Below are positions 1 through 8,834 of a DNA stretch of 64,000 nt, piece by piece. Source of the stretch: Gammaproteobacteria bacterium (GTDB lineage: Bacteria; Pseudomonadota; Gammaproteobacteria; DSM-16500). A model generated the notes under the pieces. That model made no database searches, was not told the DNA's origin, and was given only the letters and a program-made list of their open reading frames with translations. The translations under genes were made by a program, and so were the position numbers. Positions within the stretch are counted from its first letter, which is position 1. Every line of letters begins with the position of its first letter. The stretch is from assembly GCA_021324305.1 (NCBI GenBank), contig JAJPJI010000033.1, positions 107,478-171,477 on the forward strand, given 5' to 3'.

Positions 1-39
1 ATTAAAATCCAGAATTTGCTGCCGGAGCGATGTCGACAT
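1..39 (-). CDS. partial N-terminus of an unidentified protein (runs off window)
   Basis: On the minus strand an ATG at 39 opens a frame to the window edge, giving MSTSLRQQILDFN. A strong Shine-Dalgarno sequence (GGAAGGAA) sits about 7 bases upstream, which is the main support. Only 13 codons are visible, so the product cannot be named. The next gene upstream on the same strand ends at 162. Confidence 0.45.
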   Translation of the reverse strand, partial: MSTSLRQQILDFN

Positions 40-161
40 CGTTGTATTCCTTCCCTGTCAATGTTTGGCCATAACAATTCATTCATAAAGTTCATAAACA
101 ACAAATCTTTCACTTCCAGCAAGATTACTATTTCTGATAATAATGATGACGAAATGTCTTT

Positions 162-452
162 CTAGTATCTGCTGAAAAAGCAATATCCATTATTGCAAAC
201 TCTTACCGCATGATGATAGCGGGGACCGTAATAATAACGTGGACTTCTGGAATAACTGCTGTAATAACCGCGATAATAATGCGGACCATAATATCCATCA
301 TGGTAACGCGGACCATAATAGGTGCGATAGTAATGTGACCCATAGTATCCGTGATGGTAATAACCATGATAAGCATAGCTGGACAATGACATCAAACCAC
401 ACAATAGAACGGCTAGGCGCATGCCCTGCTTGATTAATGCTTTGGTATTCAT
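162..452 (-). CDS. small exported Tyr/Gly/His-rich protein
   Basis: The 96-residue product has an N-terminal signal peptide (MNTKALIKQGMRLAVLLCGLMS, cleavage probably near SSYA-YHG). The rest is a low-complexity repeat of YYGP, YHDGYY, YYRGYY and YYGPRYH units, ending in a short tail with two cysteines (VCNNGYCFF). A clear ribosome site (GAGAGGAGAAGACA) precedes the ATG. Tyr/Gly/His-rich secreted peptides occur in environmental gammaproteobacteria, generally without known function. Metal binding through His, or a surface/adhesive role through Tyr, is possible but only inferred. Confidence 0.7.
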   Translation of the reverse strand: MNTKALIKQGMRLAVLLCGLMSLSSYAYHGYYHHGYYGSHYYRTYYGPRYHDGYYGPHYYRGYYSSYSRSPRYYYGPRYHHAVRVCNNGYCFFSRY

Positions 453-604
453 TGTCTTCTCCTCTCTGCATTCTTGGCATTTAAAAAATGAATCTGAATA
501 TAACAGGATGTCTATAAACCGACCGTACTATTATATTCAGAGAATGCGCAGGAAACGACTATTGACAATTCAACTCGGAACAGGTTGGCAGGATTAACCA
601 TCTG

Positions 605-636
605 ATCAAAAAAAAGCCTTACCTGTTATCAGGTTA
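605..636 (-). terminator. weak intrinsic terminator after the EVE-domain gene
   Basis: On the minus strand, starting inside the stop codon of the gene ending at 634, ACCTG-ATAA-CAGGT forms a 5-bp stem, followed by AAGGC and eight T residues. The stem is short, so this is a tentative call. Confidence 0.35.
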
Positions 637-1095
637 TTTTGCCAATTCTGAAATGATTTTCCATTCCCGGGGCGAAATGGGTGTAATGGATAACCGATTA
701 CCTTTACGATTGATTATCATCTCTTTCAGTTGAGGATTTCTTTTGATTTCATCCAGCGTAATTAAGCGGGGAAATTTTTTCACCAATCTGACATCGACCA
801 TGTACCAGCGTGGATTGTCCGGCGTGCTTTTGGGATCATAATGCTCCGAATTCAAATCCCAGGCCGTGAAATCAGGATAACCATTTTTTACCACTTCAAT
901 CACCCCTGCGATTCCTGGTGGCACACAACTGGAGTGATAAAAAAAACCAAGATCCCCTACCTTGATTTCATCGCGCAGCATGTTGCGGACTTGATAATTG
1001 CGGACTCCATCCCAATATGCTGTCTGTTTTGGACGTTTACTCAAATCATCAATGCTAAAGCAGCCAGGTTCAGACTTGAATAGCCAATAATGCAT
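634..1095 (-). CDS. EVE domain-containing protein
   Basis: This 153-residue protein is an EVE-domain protein, a PUA/YTH-like fold thought to bind modified nucleic-acid bases. The family N-terminus MHYWLFKSEP is intact, followed by YWDGVRNYQVRN, GDLGFFYHS and WYMVDV blocks. It is a single domain of normal family length. It lies 180 bp downstream of rho on the same strand, separated by a strong hairpin at 1199-1228. The function of stand-alone bacterial EVE proteins is poorly known; roles in RNA modification sensing have been proposed for the family. Confidence 0.9.
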   Translation of the reverse strand: MHYWLFKSEPGCFSIDDLSKRPKQTAYWDGVRNYQVRNMLRDEIKVGDLGFFYHSSCVPPGIAGVIEVVKNGYPDFTAWDLNSEHYDPKSTPDNPRWYMVDVRLVKKFPRLITLDEIKRNPQLKEMIINRKGNRLSITPISPREWKIISELAK

Positions 1096-1198
1096 ACGTT
1101 AACTCCTTATCACAGCTATGGTTATGTCTTATGTATTCATCTGGAGGCCGGCAACAATATCCAGGCGACATCGCCATACCCTGAAGTACCGCGACATA

Positions 1199-1228
1199 TT
1201 GTCATGCCAGCGCAAGCTGGCATGACAA
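1199..1228. repeat. perfect palindromic hairpin (REP-like) between rho and the EVE gene
   Basis: The sequence TTGTCATGCCAGC, loop GCAA, GCTGGCATGACAA forms a 13-bp perfect stem. There is no T-tract on either side, so it does not look like a standard intrinsic terminator. Its style (GTCAT...GCAA...ATGAC) resembles dispersed REP/MITE-type palindromes in proteobacterial intergenic regions. It could also work as a 3'-end stabiliser or attenuator for rho mRNA. Confidence 0.6.
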
Positions 1229-1275
1229 TGCTGCAATCACTTTCGCTGGTTGACAGCGTTGAAACAATATTCACT

Positions 1276-2532
1276 TTAAAACTTTTTCATGGCATCAAAA
1301 AATTCATCGTTGGTTTTTGTATCTTTCATTTTATCAATCAGGAATTCTACTGCGCCTTCTTCCATGTGCTGCAAGAGCTTTCGCAGTATCCATATTCTTT
1401 GCAATACATCTTTTGATACGAATTTTTCATCTCGACGCGTACCGCTGCGATTTACATTGATAGCAGGATAAACTCTTCGTTCTGCGATTCGCCGATCCAG
1501 ATGAATTTCCATATTACCTGTGCCCTTGAACTCTTCGTAAATCACGTCATCCATTTTGGATCCGGTTTCAACCAGCGCAGTTGCGATAATTGTCAGACTG
1601 CCGCCTTCTTCTATATTACGCGCCGCACCGAAAAAGCGCTTTGGACGCTGTAACGCATTGGAATCGACACCACCAGTCAATACCTTGCCAGATGCAGGCA
1701 CGACCGTATTGTAGGCGCGCGCCAGACGGGTGATTGAATCAAGGAGAATGACAACATCGCGCTTATGTTCAACCAGTCGCTTGGCTTTTTCTATAACCAT
1801 TTCTGCCACTTGCACGTGACGGTTGGCGGGCTCGTCAAATGTACTTGCAATTACTTCTCCCTTGACCGAACGTGACATTTCCGTCACTTCTTCAGGACGT
1901 TCGTCGATCAGCAATACGATGAGATAACATTCGGGATGATTATGTGCGATCGAGTGTGCAATGTTCTGAAGCATCATTGTCTTACCCGCTTTTGGCGGAG
2001 ACACGATCAATCCGCGCTGTCCTTTTCCGAACGGCGAGATCAGATCAATAACGCGCGCCGTGATATCTTCCGTGCTGCCATTACCCAGCTCCATTTTTAG
2101 ATGCTTGTCAGCGAACAGCGGCGTGAGGTTTTCAAATAATACTTTATTTTTTGCGTTTTCTGGCGCTTCGAAGTTGATTTCATCAACTTTTAACAAGGCA
2201 AAATATCGTTCGCCTTCTTTTGGAGGACGGATTTTGCCGGATATTGTATCGCCTGTGCGTAAATTGAAACGACGAATCTGGCTGGGTGAGACATAAATAT
2301 CGTCCGGGCCAGCAAGATAAGAACCTTCAGCTGAGCGTAAGAACCCAAATCCGTCTTGAAGAATTTCCAGTACACCGTCACCATAAATATCTTCACCACG
2401 TTTTGCGTGTTCCTTTAAAATTGCAAAAATAATATCTTGTTTCCTTGAGCGGGCCATATTTTCCAGCCCATATTGTTCAGCCAATGTAACCAATTCAGCT
2501 GCACTTTTTTTCTTAAGCTCAGTTAAATTCAT
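1276..2532 (-). CDS. rho: transcription termination factor Rho
   Basis: The 418-residue protein is full-length Rho, the hexameric RNA-dependent ATPase that ends transcription. The N-terminal helical domain ([19 protein letters not shown]) and cold-shock-like RNA-binding domain ([26 protein letters not shown]) are followed by the RecA-like ATPase core. Walker A is [12 protein letters not shown] and the Walker B region is [18 protein letters not shown]. The C-terminal block [22 protein letters not shown] is conserved. trxA lies 436 bp upstream on the same strand, the common gammaproteobacterial trxA-rho order. Confidence 0.98.
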   Translation of the reverse strand: MNLTELKKKSAAELVTLAEQYGLENMARSRKQDIIFAILKEHAKRGEDIYGDGVLEILQDGFGFLRSAEGSYLAGPDDIYVSPSQIRRFNLRTGDTISGKIRPPKEGERYFALLKVDEINFEAPENAKNKVLFENLTPLFADKHLKMELGNGSTEDITARVIDLISPFGKGQRGLIVSPPKAGKTMMLQNIAHSIAHNHPECYLIVLLIDERPEEVTEMSRSVKGEVIASTFDEPANRHVQVAEMVIEKAKRLVEHKRDVVILLDSITRLARAYNTVVPASGKVLTGGVDSNALQRPKRFFGAARNIEEGGSLTIIATALVETGSKMDDVIYEEFKGTGNMEIHLDRRIAERRVYPAINVNRSGTRRDEKFVSKDVLQRIWILRKLLQHMEEGAVEFLIDKMKDTKTNDEFFDAMKKF

Positions 2533-2968
2533 AATGATTTAAACCCTACATAAAGAACGTTGATTGATTTTAAACATAGAAATGACACTACACCTTCAGT
2601 TCACTGATAACCCGAGCTGTTCGTTTTTTCATGCATAGGGATCTTTGAAAAAGACTTGTTTTCCTATTCACACAGGAAAAACGCCGTTTCGGTGTAAACC
2701 AATGAATCATGTACCAAAAGTTGTATCCGACTCAGGGTCGTGACACACCTGATAACCACAAACACGAACTATGGAATATACGACAGGCAAGGGGGTTATC
2801 TACAAGGTAAAAATATCATTAATTTATGAGAATTTCCAGCTTTCCAGGTTACAGCCTTGTCAGGGTAGCCTTATTCGACAACAGACTAGCCCGGGCTTCT
2901 GCCCAGGCCAAGCCGGAAGACACACTCCCATAAAACAGATAACTGGATCGAACGGATTTTTTGCGTAA
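2533..2968. other. 436-bp trxA-rho intergenic region (probable rho leader)
   Basis: No coding frame here looks real. The region probably holds the rho promoter and a long 5' leader, as Rho genes are often autoregulated. It also carries a minus-strand hairpin (GCCTGGGC-AGAA-GCCCGGGC, at 2889-2908) just past trxA, which may mark the trxA 3' end. A TTATCTACA near 2795 is one base off a DnaA box but is isolated. Confidence 0.5.
2889..2908 (-). terminator. GC-rich hairpin downstream of trxA
   Basis: On the minus strand GCCTGGGC, loop AGAA, GCCCGGGC pairs over 8 positions with one G-U wobble. The wobble pairs only in the minus-strand transcript, which favours function in the trxA/rho direction. 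No U-tract follows, so it may be an RNA-processing or Rho-dependent 3' end rather than an intrinsic terminator. Confidence 0.4.
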
Positions 2969-3295
2969 TTAAATATGGCTATCGATGAATCGCACCAAGT
3001 CAGCCTTGCTTAAAAGTCCAACTTGAGTCGCCGCAACCTGGCCATCCTTGAACATAATTAATGTAGGGATTCCGCGTACGCCAAATTTAGGCGGTGTGGA
3101 TGGATTATGGTCGACATCCAGCTTAACGAATTTGACTTTATCGGTGTATTTCGATGCAACATCTTCGATGATTGGCGCTAATGCCTTGCATGGCCCGCAC
3201 CATTGCGCCCAGAAATCAACGATAACGGGGATGTGGGATTCTATTACTTCGGTTTCGAACGAATCATCGCTAATTGCGTGAATATGGCTGCTCAT
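2969..3295 (-). CDS. trxA: thioredoxin 1
   Basis: This is a 108-residue classical thioredoxin, a cytoplasmic dithiol reductant. The active site WCGPCK has Cys33 and Cys36; the buried Asp (VDFWAQ) and the cis-Pro loop (RGIPTLIMFKDGQ) are also present. Length matches the family. A good ribosome site (GAAGGT) precedes the ATG. Its position upstream of rho is the usual gammaproteobacterial arrangement. Confidence 0.98.
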   Translation of the reverse strand: MSSHIHAISDDSFETEVIESHIPVIVDFWAQWCGPCKALAPIIEDVASKYTDKVKFVKLDVDHNPSTPPKFGVRGIPTLIMFKDGQVAATQVGLLSKADLVRFIDSHI

Positions 3296-3455
3296 GATTT
3301 GACCTTCTTTGGTTAATTATATCTTGGTTATATCATTAATATGGTTTCATTTTTAAAAAAATCAAGAGGCTTGGAGCTGACGTTTACATTCTCATTTCTC
3401 AAGCATAGCAGACATGCATATCTTAATGAAATAATGAAAATATTAAGCGAATGCT

Positions 3456-4730
3456 CTAGGCCTCCTGGACACGAACCGGCAATAACAATAATCCGCCGAC
3501 AGCAAAAAACACCAGAACTGTCGCCATCCCGACACGTTGACTGCCAAACAGCAATGTCATTACACCGAGCAGCCATGGACCAATAAATGCAGTAATCCTT
3601 CCGGATAACGCATACAATCCAAACATTTCTGCTGACGTCTCCTTATTTTCAATCAATCTCACCATTAGCGAGCGGCTCGCCGACTGAACCGGCCCCACAA
3701 ATATGCAAAGCAATAACGCGACCGCCCAAAATGCAGACTTGTGATGCAGAAATAACAGAGGAATTCCGAGTAAAACAAGAAATATCAAAGACACGACCAC
3801 TGTCATCTTTGATCCAAGAAAATCATCCATCCAGGAAAGCAATATTGCGCCAAGCCCGGCAGTAATGTTCATCGTGATCCCAAATAACAATACTTCCTCA
3901 AAAGATAATCCATAGGTGCCGGCAGCATAAATCCCGCCAAACACGAACAGCGTATTCAGTCCATCCGTGTAAATCATATGCGAGACAAGATATAGAAATA
4001 TGTTTCTTTCACGAGGCATTTTTTTTAGTGTGCTGATCAACTCACTCACCCCATCGCGTACAGCCTGGCACAAGGGACGCGGAGCAGCAGACATATTCGG
4101 CACCATAAAAAAAAACGGTATCGAAAAAATCGCATACCAGACTGCAACAAATGGACCACAAATTCGAATTTGGGCTGCCGTCTGCGTATCCAGTGAAAAG
4201 ATATTGGTTTTGACAAAAAATACCAGCGCAAACGAGAGCGCTAAAATTCCACCAATGTAACCGCAACCCCACCCCCATCCGGATACGCGTCCCAGATAGT
4301 CTTTTGGAGCAAGCTGCGGCAAAAAAGCATTATAGAAAACCAGTGCCACTTCCAGACCAACGGTTCCAAACACAAGACAAACAAGCGTGAGAGGAGCGGA
4401 ACCGACATTCGGATAGGCAAACCAGAGCAGCCCCGAACTTATAATACTTATCCAGGTAAAAACGAATAGCCAGCGTTTGTGATGCCCGCCATGATCAGCA
4501 ATTGCACCGAATAATGGACTCGAAACCGCAATGATTATTCCGGCAATCGATGTCGCATTTGCCCACTGGTAAGTCCCGATAATTTCATTCTGCGCCACTT
4601 TGGTGGTAAAGTAGGTGGCAAAAATAAATGTCATGACAATAATTGAATAGGATGCGCAAGCCCAGTCGTACAAACACCATGCTGCAATCGCTTTTCCAGA
4701 TTTACCTTGCTTCAAAAAATATGCCTCCAA
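3456..4730 (-). CDS. MFS transporter, UMF1/Atg22-like family
   Basis: The 424-residue protein is predicted to span the inner membrane about 12 times. Its N-terminus (AAWCLYDWACASYSIIVMTFIFATYF) matches the YDWANSA signature of the UMF1/Atg22-like branch of the major facilitator superfamily, and ADHGGHHKRW is the loop 2-3 MFS motif. Atg22 in yeast exports amino acids from the vacuole; bacterial members have no settled substrate. It lies 35 bp downstream of the acyl-ligase fusion gene on the same strand and is probably cotranscribed with it. Confidence 0.88.
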   Translation of the reverse strand: MEAYFLKQGKSGKAIAAWCLYDWACASYSIIVMTFIFATYFTTKVAQNEIIGTYQWANATSIAGIIIAVSSPLFGAIADHGGHHKRWLFVFTWISIISSGLLWFAYPNVGSAPLTLVCLVFGTVGLEVALVFYNAFLPQLAPKDYLGRVSGWGWGCGYIGGILALSFALVFFVKTNIFSLDTQTAAQIRICGPFVAVWYAIFSIPFFFMVPNMSAAPRPLCQAVRDGVSELISTLKKMPRERNIFLYLVSHMIYTDGLNTLFVFGGIYAAGTYGLSFEEVLLFGITMNITAGLGAILLSWMDDFLGSKMTVVVSLIFLVLLGIPLLFLHHKSAFWAVALLLCIFVGPVQSASRSLMVRLIENKETSAEMFGLYALSGRITAFIGPWLLGVMTLLFGSQRVGMATVLVFFAVGGLLLLPVRVQEA

Positions 4731-4765
4731 ATCAACTTCTGCAGACTGGTCCCGCTAAAATATTG

Positions 4766-7588
4766 TTAGCGTGTATGCTTGGGCGCAATTGCCTGCGCGG
4801 CGATAAAATCCAGCGAAGGCTCACCGCAATATTTCGCAATTTCGGCACGAACCTGATTACGCAACTGGGTGACATTCTGCCATTCCTGCCCAACGGGCTT
4901 GATCAGATCACAGACCGTCACAATAATCTTGTTCGGCCGCATCAGTTTTTCATCATCGCGCAAAATCGTGCGCGTGCCTTTCAAGGCAATCGGGCAAACA
5001 GGTATACTGGTTTCCGTTGCGATTTTAAAAGCACCCAGACGAAACGGTCTCAAACCGGACGCATACCCAAACGTTCCTTCCGGGAAAATCAAAATCGGAT
5101 TGTTCGATTTTAAAAAATTTTCGATTCGCCTGGTATCTTCCAGTCCCCTGGACAAATCCAGCCTGTCCACACCCAGGTAATCAAGTTTCTCCATGACCGT
5201 ACGAATTAACGGCGTATGGAATAATTCTTTCTTAACAACTATCCGGGTATTGATCGGCAAAACAGAAGCCATCACAATTGAGTCAATGTAGCTGGCATGG
5301 TTCGGTGTAAAGATAACGCTGGATGATTGATGCAGCTTATCAGCACCTATCACCTTAACCGGGCAAAAAGCAAATCTTAATATCCATCTTGCCCACACCC
5401 TGACTGCTCTTGCTGCTATATCCCGGGAAGAATACTTGACCAGGAAAAACATCGGAAAAAATGTACCGCCAACGATAAGCGCCATGTACAGTGTATAAAT
5501 GGCTTTTGCAGCCAACCCGAAGCCGGTCGCGCATTTGCGGAACAATGACCGCAGTCCAAGCTTGCTCACCTGCAGCCAAGCCGGAGTTTGTGGCCTGCCA
5601 AGACCCCCATTAAGATACATTGTCTTGCAGGCTGCGCGTTGCAGCTTGCCGCTTGATGTTTTCGGAACAATATGCGGCGCAACTAGAACGACGTGATCCG
5701 GCACGATTTCCAGCGAACTCGCGATCTTGTCTTTTATGTCCTCAACAATCTTGTTCCGTCCGGATTTTGTTTTTTCCCTGGTCTCGGCAACAACCACCAG
5801 CTGCTCCGTGCCATGCTGAGAATCAGACACCTCAAATGCCACGACACATCCTTGCCGCACACCCGCAACACCCCCGGCCAATTCCTCGATTTCCGCAGGA
5901 TAAAGATTGCGTCCAGCCTTGATGATCAAATCCTTGCTGCGACCGGTAATGTATATCTCACCATCAGCCTGATACGCAAGATCCCCGCTATCCAACCAGC
6001 CATCACGATAGATCGCCATTGTGGCCCGTTCATTATGATAATAACCCTGCATACTGGATGGGCCGCGAAACTGCAGCTTGCCAACATTACGCTCTGGCAG
6101 CTCCAGATTCTGATCATCAACGATACGGACTTCGTGTCCTTGCACTGGTGGGCCGCATGAAACAAATTCGATAATATTCTTTCCCTCTGATGGAACAGCC
6201 TTGCGTTCTTCCTCGAATTTTTTCCGGTCGATGCGGTCTATGCGAAAATCACGCCCCACTGGCGGGATGGTGAGTGCAACTGTCGATTCAGCCAGGCCAT
6301 ATACAGGCAGCAACGCATTGCGCTTGAATCCGTAGGCAGCAAATTTTTTTGCGAATGCCTCAAGTGTTCTCGGATAAACTTTTTCTGCCCCATTCGCCGC
6401 CATGCGCCACGAAGACAAATCCAGACCTTCGATCAACGCAGGATCAATCTTGCGCACACATAATTCATAAGCAAAATTTGGCGCACCCGACAGCGTACCG
6501 CGATGATAGTGGATCGCCCACAACCAGCGTTCTGGATGATTGAGGAAGGAAAATGGCGTGAGCAAGATCAATGGCACGCCATAATATAAACTTCCCAACC
6601 ACATGCCAATCAAACCCATGTCGTGATAAAGCGGCAGCCAGCTGACCGCAACATCATCCGGTGTGACCTTGATCGCATTGCCATACGCATGTATGTTTGC
6701 AAGCAAATTATCATGCGTCAATAATACACCCTTAGGGTCAGAAGTACTTCCCGAAGTATATTGAATAAATGCAAAATTACCTGGCTTCGCGATGAAAGGA
6801 CTTGCGAGCCGGCTTGGTTCCTTCAATTCATCAATCGTTACAACATGTTTCAAACTGGGCACAAACGACTTGAGCAGCAAACTCAATTTTTCAGCCTGAG
6901 AAAAGGTAACGAGAATACGCACTTCTGCGTTTTTCAATATCCGCGCTTCTGTTTGTGCATAGGCTTCAAGCATATGCATGCGGAAAGGCGGATAGATTGG
7001 CACAGGGATCCCGCCAGCCAGTAAGGTGCCATAAAAGATGTAAAAAAATCCGGGAGTAGTTGGCTGCATAATGGCCACTGTCTCGCCGTCTTTCAACCCA
7101 CGCGTTCGCAGCCCGCTCGCTACACGCAGCGATGATTCAAGCATCTGGCCATATGTGATCACCTCTTCGCTGCCGCCTTCATGCTGAAAATAAATGTGAG
7201 CCTTGTCAGGTGATTTTTCGCCATAAAGCAGCAATATGTCTATCAGTGTTCTCGCATGCGATACATCCACGCGAAACTTTTCGCCATGCGATGTCACAAT
7301 CTCATGCCGTGCAGGAATGATAATGCCGGGATGCGCCTCCTGCAGATAATCAGCAATATCCCTCAGGGTTTCTGCTTCAGCCAGCAATCGATCGGGAATG
7401 GAGACTTCAAATGATTTCTCGATTCGCTGAAATAATTCCGCACGTCCCAGACTGTCAATTCCGAGATGTCGCTGCAAGGAGGCATCCAGCTTGATTTCCC
7501 GCCTGTAAGGCTCGCCAGAATCAATAAGCAGTTTGTGCGTTATTGAAATCAGCTCTTTTTCAACATCATGTTGCGATACTTGCTTCAT
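4766..7588 (-). CDS. three-domain fusion: acyl carrier - acyl-AMP ligase - PlsC-type acyltransferase
   Basis: The 940-residue protein joins three activities. Residues ~10-85 form an acyl carrier domain whose pantetheine serine is in HLGIDSLGRAE (Ser46). Residues ~110-660 are an adenylate-forming ligase with P-loop YTSGSTSDPKG (277-287), YGLAEST and SGDLAYQADGEIYITGRSKD; the VPIYPPFRMHM block resembles fatty acyl-AMP ligases. Residues ~680-920 contain hydrophobic stretches and a lysophospholipid acyltransferase with NHASYID (753-759) and FPEGT (825-829). A likely route is activation of a fatty acid, loading on the carrier, then transfer to a lysolipid or other glycerol-type acceptor. The ATP-to-acceptor sequence is inferred from domain order. 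Confidence 0.88.
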   Translation of the reverse strand: MKQVSQHDVEKELISITHKLLIDSGEPYRREIKLDASLQRHLGIDSLGRAELFQRIEKSFEVSIPDRLLAEAETLRDIADYLQEAHPGIIIPARHEIVTSHGEKFRVDVSHARTLIDILLLYGEKSPDKAHIYFQHEGGSEEVITYGQMLESSLRVASGLRTRGLKDGETVAIMQPTTPGFFYIFYGTLLAGGIPVPIYPPFRMHMLEAYAQTEARILKNAEVRILVTFSQAEKLSLLLKSFVPSLKHVVTIDELKEPSRLASPFIAKPGNFAFIQYTSGSTSDPKGVLLTHDNLLANIHAYGNAIKVTPDDVAVSWLPLYHDMGLIGMWLGSLYYGVPLILLTPFSFLNHPERWLWAIHYHRGTLSGAPNFAYELCVRKIDPALIEGLDLSSWRMAANGAEKVYPRTLEAFAKKFAAYGFKRNALLPVYGLAESTVALTIPPVGRDFRIDRIDRKKFEEERKAVPSEGKNIIEFVSCGPPVQGHEVRIVDDQNLELPERNVGKLQFRGPSSMQGYYHNERATMAIYRDGWLDSGDLAYQADGEIYITGRSKDLIIKAGRNLYPAEIEELAGGVAGVRQGCVVAFEVSDSQHGTEQLVVVAETREKTKSGRNKIVEDIKDKIASSLEIVPDHVVLVAPHIVPKTSSGKLQRAACKTMYLNGGLGRPQTPAWLQVSKLGLRSLFRKCATGFGLAAKAIYTLYMALIVGGTFFPMFFLVKYSSRDIAARAVRVWARWILRFAFCPVKVIGADKLHQSSSVIFTPNHASYIDSIVMASVLPINTRIVVKKELFHTPLIRTVMEKLDYLGVDRLDLSRGLEDTRRIENFLKSNNPILIFPEGTFGYASGLRPFRLGAFKIATETSIPVCPIALKGTRTILRDDEKLMRPNKIIVTVCDLIKPVGQEWQNVTQLRNQVRAEIAKYCGEPSLDFIAAQAIAPKHTR

Positions 7589-7634
7589 AACATCCTGCTT
7601 TTATTCCATATCCTTAAATACTTTCCGGATAATA

Positions 7635-8831
7635 TTATTCCTGAGCAAGGAGTAAACGAGGCACACGACCTGCTCGTCCCGTCATTCCGTCAATAAATCG
7701 TTTCTTGACCGGTTTTGCAATATCTAGCCCTATCATTCCCAATTGCACCGCTGCTCCTGCCAAAGCTGAATCTATGGAAAAAAGCCTCGACAGTCGATGC
7801 GAAACACCAATACTCGCGGACTGGTGCTTCTGGATCTGGTCCTGGATTCCCTGCAAATCCACGGGAGTAAAAATTTCATTCCGGGCAATTTTTTGCATGA
7901 TCCCTTCCGCAAGTATCGCTACCTCATAAAGAGCAAGATTAAAGCCCTGGGCAGCAATCGGATGCAAGGTATGCGCAGAGTTACCCAGCAACAATACCCC
8001 TTGTTCCACCATTTTTTCGGCGCGAATCATTCGCAGCGGAAAAACGTGGCGCTTACTGACTGCCTTGAGGTTTCCGAGGCGATAGCCAAATTCCTTTTGC
8101 AATTTGTCCAGAAAAGCAGTCTCGGAAAGCGCCATGAGGGCTGATATGGTACTCGTGTCCGCGCTCCAGATTGTGGCGCATTCGTTGTCGCTCAAAGGCA
8201 GCATGGCAATCGCCCCTTCAGCATTAAAGCGCTCATAGGCAATGTGCCGGTGCGAACGCTTCAACATGGTTCTTGTTACCAGAGCGCTTTGCCCATAATC
8301 AAAAATGTCCGCATGAATTTTCAGTTGTGCGCGCACAGTGGATTCCGTCCCATCAGCACCGATAACAATAGGTGCCTGCAGGTTTTTTTCCACTCCGTCT
8401 GAAATAACCGACAACAGTACCTTTCCGTCCTGCTGCTCCAGGGTTTGTAATTTTGCAGGACGGTAAAGAGTGCAATTCGACAGTATCTGCAGTTCATCGT
8501 TTAACGCCGCTTCAATATGCTTCGCAGGAATAACATAGCCCAACGCAGGCAAGCCCACGTCTTCACGATTAAGCCGCACTGAACCAAAATGACCGTGATT
8601 GGAAACATGGACTTGATGAATTGGCGCTGCATAGGCCTTCAGTTTCGGCCAGAGGTCAAGATTTTCCAGAAATTGGCAGCTGCCGGCATTCAACGCAAAC
8701 AGACGCGGATCATCATTGCTTGGCAGCCTTGCATCAATCAGCGCGATTTGCAAATCAGACCGGCGCAAGGCTGCTGCCAGCCCTGCGCCAACCAGTCCTC
8801 CGCCAACGATAATCAAGTCGTAGCGCTGCAT
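7635..8831 (-). CDS. ubiH: 2-octaprenyl-6-methoxyphenol hydroxylase (UbiH family)
   Basis: This 398-residue flavoprotein monooxygenase belongs to the UbiH/UbiF/COQ6 family, which hydroxylates the ubiquinone ring. The N-terminal FAD fold (IIVGGGLVGAGLAAAL), the middle GADGTESTVR motif and the C-terminal GNSAHTLHPIAAQGFNLAL block are all present; the last is typical of UbiH. It starts 3 bp after pepP ends, within the usual ygfB-pepP-ubiH operon. No second hydroxylase (visC/ubiI) follows, although it is common there in other gammaproteobacteria. Confidence 0.92.
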   Translation of the reverse strand: MQRYDLIIVGGGLVGAGLAAALRRSDLQIALIDARLPSNDDPRLFALNAGSCQFLENLDLWPKLKAYAAPIHQVHVSNHGHFGSVRLNREDVGLPALGYVIPAKHIEAALNDELQILSNCTLYRPAKLQTLEQQDGKVLLSVISDGVEKNLQAPIVIGADGTESTVRAQLKIHADIFDYGQSALVTRTMLKRSHRHIAYERFNAEGAIAMLPLSDNECATIWSADTSTISALMALSETAFLDKLQKEFGYRLGNLKAVSKRHVFPLRMIRAEKMVEQGVLLLGNSAHTLHPIAAQGFNLALYEVAILAEGIMQKIARNEIFTPVDLQGIQDQIQKHQSASIGVSHRLSRLFSIDSALAGAAVQLGMIGLDIAKPVKKRFIDGMTGRAGRVPRLLLAQE

Positions 8832-8834
8832 GTC

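Noticed and set aside
1090..1416. 108-codon plus-strand frame across the rho 3' end
   Set aside because: It is antisense to rho, runs through the palindrome and lacks a ribosome site.
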